Source: Vulcanimicrobiota bacterium (lineage in GTDB: Bacteria; Vulcanimicrobiota; Xenobia; Xenobiales; JADMJV01). From it: 64,000 bases of DNA. Position 1 is the first letter of the stretch. The number at the start of each line of letters is the position of its first letter. Under the pieces are notes generated by a model. The model was not told where the DNA came from and did no database searches. It worked only from the letters and a program-made list of their open reading frames with translations. Made by a program: the position numbers and the translations under genes. Positions 62,379-64,000 of this stretch are shown one piece after another. The stretch is from assembly GCA_019637395.1 (NCBI GenBank), contig JAHBVR010000005.1:62001-126000 (forward strand), given 5' to 3'.

Positions 62379-63317
62379 GTGAGTAAAAAGATTTTTTTAC
62401 GTTTCGGCCTGCTCTTTGGCGGGTTATTCGGGGGTGTGGTCGCCGGGGAAACCGCCTTGCGTATTCTGAAACCACCGGCTTCTTCAGGCGGTATACAGCA
62501 GACGCGGTTCCCGGTGGGACAGTTGACGGATTACACTCCGGACGATGAGTGCGGCTATCTCCCGAAAATTAACGGCGAGGGATATGGCGCCCAGGGCTGT
62601 CTCTATAATGACTATAAGCTGGAGAAGACTCCGGGACGCCGTCGGGTCCTGTTCGTAGGGGATTCGGTCACTCATCGGGGGCGCCTCATCACCCCGCTAC
62701 GGTCGCTTTACGGGGAGGAAAAATTCGAGTATTGGAACGCCGGCGTGGAAAGTTTCAATACCGCCCAGGAAGTCGTGCTTTACCGCCGCTACAACTACCT
62801 CATCAAGCCCGACCTGGTGGTGCTGACTTTTCATAACAACGATTTTATGCAGACTCCGCTGGTCTACCGGGAAAAAGGCAAGCTGCAACTGCTGACCCCT
62901 TTGCATGACCGCAATCACATCAACACCTGGCTCTTTGAAAACAGTTACATCTATCGATGTTACGTGGGACGCAGTTGGCGCGCCGACCAGGAAGAAAAGG
63001 CCGTGCGCGTTCGCGAGAATCTGCGGGAACTGGACAGGCTGGTCAGGGATGGCGGCGGTCAGTTGCGGGTGGTGCTTCTGCCTCTGATGAAACCGCTTAA
63101 AGACTACGACCCGGGTGAAAATTGGTCCCGCAATCACGCCCTGGCCATCGTCAAAGAACTCAAGCTAAACAGCATCGACCTGACCCCCGCGTTGGAGGAG
63201 ATTCTTCCCGAGAACCAGCCTGTCGAAGAAACGGCCGGGGATTATTGGCATCCCAGCCAGTGGGCCGCCGACCGTCTGGCCAGGACCCTGTATCAGCAAG
63301 ATATCTTAGCCCCTTAA
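62379..63317 (+). CDS. membrane-anchored SGNH/GDSL-type hydrolase
   Basis: 312 residues, GTG start 2 bases after the cytochrome stop. An N-terminal membrane helix (FLRFGLLFGGLFGGVVAG) is followed by VLFVGDSVTHRGRL (the Ser block) and LTFHNNDFMQTPL (Asn block). The last block reads DYWHPSQWAADRLA, giving the Asp-His pair. Such enzymes hydrolyse ester bonds, for example O-acetyl groups on polysaccharides or lipids. Coupled to the cytochrome lipoprotein gene by position. Converges with the pilin-cytochrome gene (4-base overlap). Confidence 0.8.
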   Translation: MSKKIFLRFGLLFGGLFGGVVAGETALRILKPPASSGGIQQTRFPVGQLTDYTPDDECGYLPKINGEGYGAQGCLYNDYKLEKTPGRRRVLFVGDSVTHRGRLITPLRSLYGEEKFEYWNAGVESFNTAQEVVLYRRYNYLIKPDLVVLTFHNNDFMQTPLVYREKGKLQLLTPLHDRNHINTWLFENSYIYRCYVGRSWRADQEEKAVRVRENLRELDRLVRDGGGQLRVVLLPLMKPLKDYDPGENWSRNHALAIVKELKLNSIDLTPALEEILPENQPVEETAGDYWHPSQWAADRLARTLYQQDILAP

Positions 63318-63988
63318 AAAGACTTGATATAGGCGGTTAGCGCCTGCAGATCTTCTTCGGGCATAGCATTGATGTCCGGATAAGCATCCATGGCCACAGT
63401 ATAGCCGGCCACTTCGAAAGCCAGCGGGTCGCGAACCGATTCTCGAATGTACTCGTCGATGGTCAGGGCGGGACCGGGCAGGCCGGAGGCATTGCGATCG
63501 TTCATTCCCTGGGTAAGGGTGGCCATGGAGAGGTTGGGTGCGCTGGGGTTGGGAGTGGTGGTCCCGGTAGCGTGACACGAATTGCAGGCGTAGGCGGCGA
63601 ACAGCGCGGCTCCGTTGGGTCGGACAAATAGCCCGCGCAAGGAGCTGGTCGTTTCATAGGGCTTGGGGCCTTTAACGGTCACGATGACCCAGGAACTATC
63701 GGAATCGAAGTTGGCAATTTCGGTGTCCACCCGAAACTCGTAGTCCGGATTGCCATAGTAGGTATTATAGCCACCGCTGTATGTGGGGGGCGTCGAGTCA
63801 GCCAGCAATTCGTCCAGCTTGGCCTTCACCAGGGCGTCCCGCACGACCACATACTGGGTCCGGCGAGGGTAACCGGAACCGGCCACCAGGATGGTCATGA
63901 CGCCGCCCGCGGCCACGAACAAAAGCCCCATGGCCAGGACCAGCTCCATCATGGTCACCGCTCGAATTCGTTCGCGCCAACTCATCAT
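63314..63988 (-). CDS. pseudopilin fused to cytochrome c domain
   Basis: 224 residues. N-terminal type IV prepilin signal IRA/VTMMELVLAMGLLF (Ala at -1, Glu15 at +5) and helix, then a pseudopilin-like strand region (residues 45-118: EFRVDTEIANFDSDSSW, VIVTVKGP). From about 124 there is a cytochrome c domain: FAAYACNSCHATG with CxxCH at 135-139, a candidate axial Met200 in TVAMDAYPDINAMP and the final helix LQALTAYIKS. I see no frameshift at the joint. It would place a haem on a pseudopilus. The gene reaches almost to the window end, but the start (tandem ATG) is inside. Confidence 0.8.
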   Translation of the reverse strand: MMSWRERIRAVTMMELVLAMGLLFVAAGGVMTILVAGSGYPRRTQYVVVRDALVKAKLDELLADSTPPTYSGGYNTYYGNPDYEFRVDTEIANFDSDSSWVIVTVKGPKPYETTSSLRGLFVRPNGAALFAAYACNSCHATGTTTPNPSAPNLSMATLTQGMNDRNASGLPGPALTIDEYIRESVRDPLAFEVAGYTVAMDAYPDINAMPEEDLQALTAYIKSF

Positions 63989-64000
63989 TTCATATCCTAA

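Overview
The window comes from a GC-rich bacterial chromosome with a two-membrane (diderm) cell plan. Signs of the outer membrane are a TolC-type efflux channel, a secretin, an HpnN-like RND/MMPL exporter and many secreted proteins with signal peptides. Housekeeping genes (argG, GTP-type pckG, ubiX, tcdA, tatD-like) are intact but scattered and do not identify a phylum. The mix of many ATGA/GTGA gene overlaps, Ser/Thr kinases, pseudopilins, Rpn nucleases and orphan secreted proteins fits an uncultured soil-type lineage. Any finer placement is a guess.

Layout. 1-0.9 kb: start of a TolC-like efflux operon, cut by the window edge. 1.1-2.4 kb: complete IS5-family element. 2.4-10.3 kb: accessory zone of small orphan genes, zinc ribbons, a catalytically degenerate amidase, a truncated macro domain, an ankyrin protein and a secreted beta-propeller-like protein. 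10.4-13.2 kb: complete IS21-family element with multiple terminal repeats. 13.35-13.7 kb: gene-free cluster of strong hairpins. 13.7-28.1 kb: a long minus-strand island. It holds an ImmA-like protease, a 63-residue protein and an XRE repressor, then a small membrane (holin-like) protein and an M15 peptidase. These are followed by a TPR-glycosyltransferase, a collagen-like tail-collar protein, an acidic protein, a NifU-like scaffold, a radical SAM/SPASM maturase, a Gly-rich possible substrate, a 2217-residue YD-repeat (Rhs) protein with a C-terminal toxin-like tail, and a DUF4288-like probable immunity protein. 28.4-43.8 kb: core-like genes. They include an NTase-HD protein, a creatininase, a C39 peptidase, a secretin, a coupled kinase / FHA-ABC transporter / secreted-protein trio, ubiX, a Lon-N protein and a phytase-like phosphatase. 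43.9-47.3 kb: a four-gene overlapping operon that starts with a RelA/SpoT-type synthetase domain protein and ends with an ADP-ribosyltransferase-like protein. 47.4-60.7 kb: RND exporter, pckG, argG, tcdA, a TatD hydrolase, a DA1-like peptidase and an arginine-deiminase-fold protein. 60.7-64 kb: pseudopilin genes and two c-type cytochromes, one of them fused directly to a pseudopilin.

Three places look new. The first is the lysis/radical SAM/collagen/Rhs island, which can be read as a regulated, lytically released, modified toxin system. The second is the RSH-ART effector-like operon. The third is the pseudopilin-cytochrome c fusion beside a cytochrome lipoprotein and minor pseudopilins, which suggests a heme-bearing pilus-like filament. 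All three are inferences from sequence motifs and gene order; no homology search was run.
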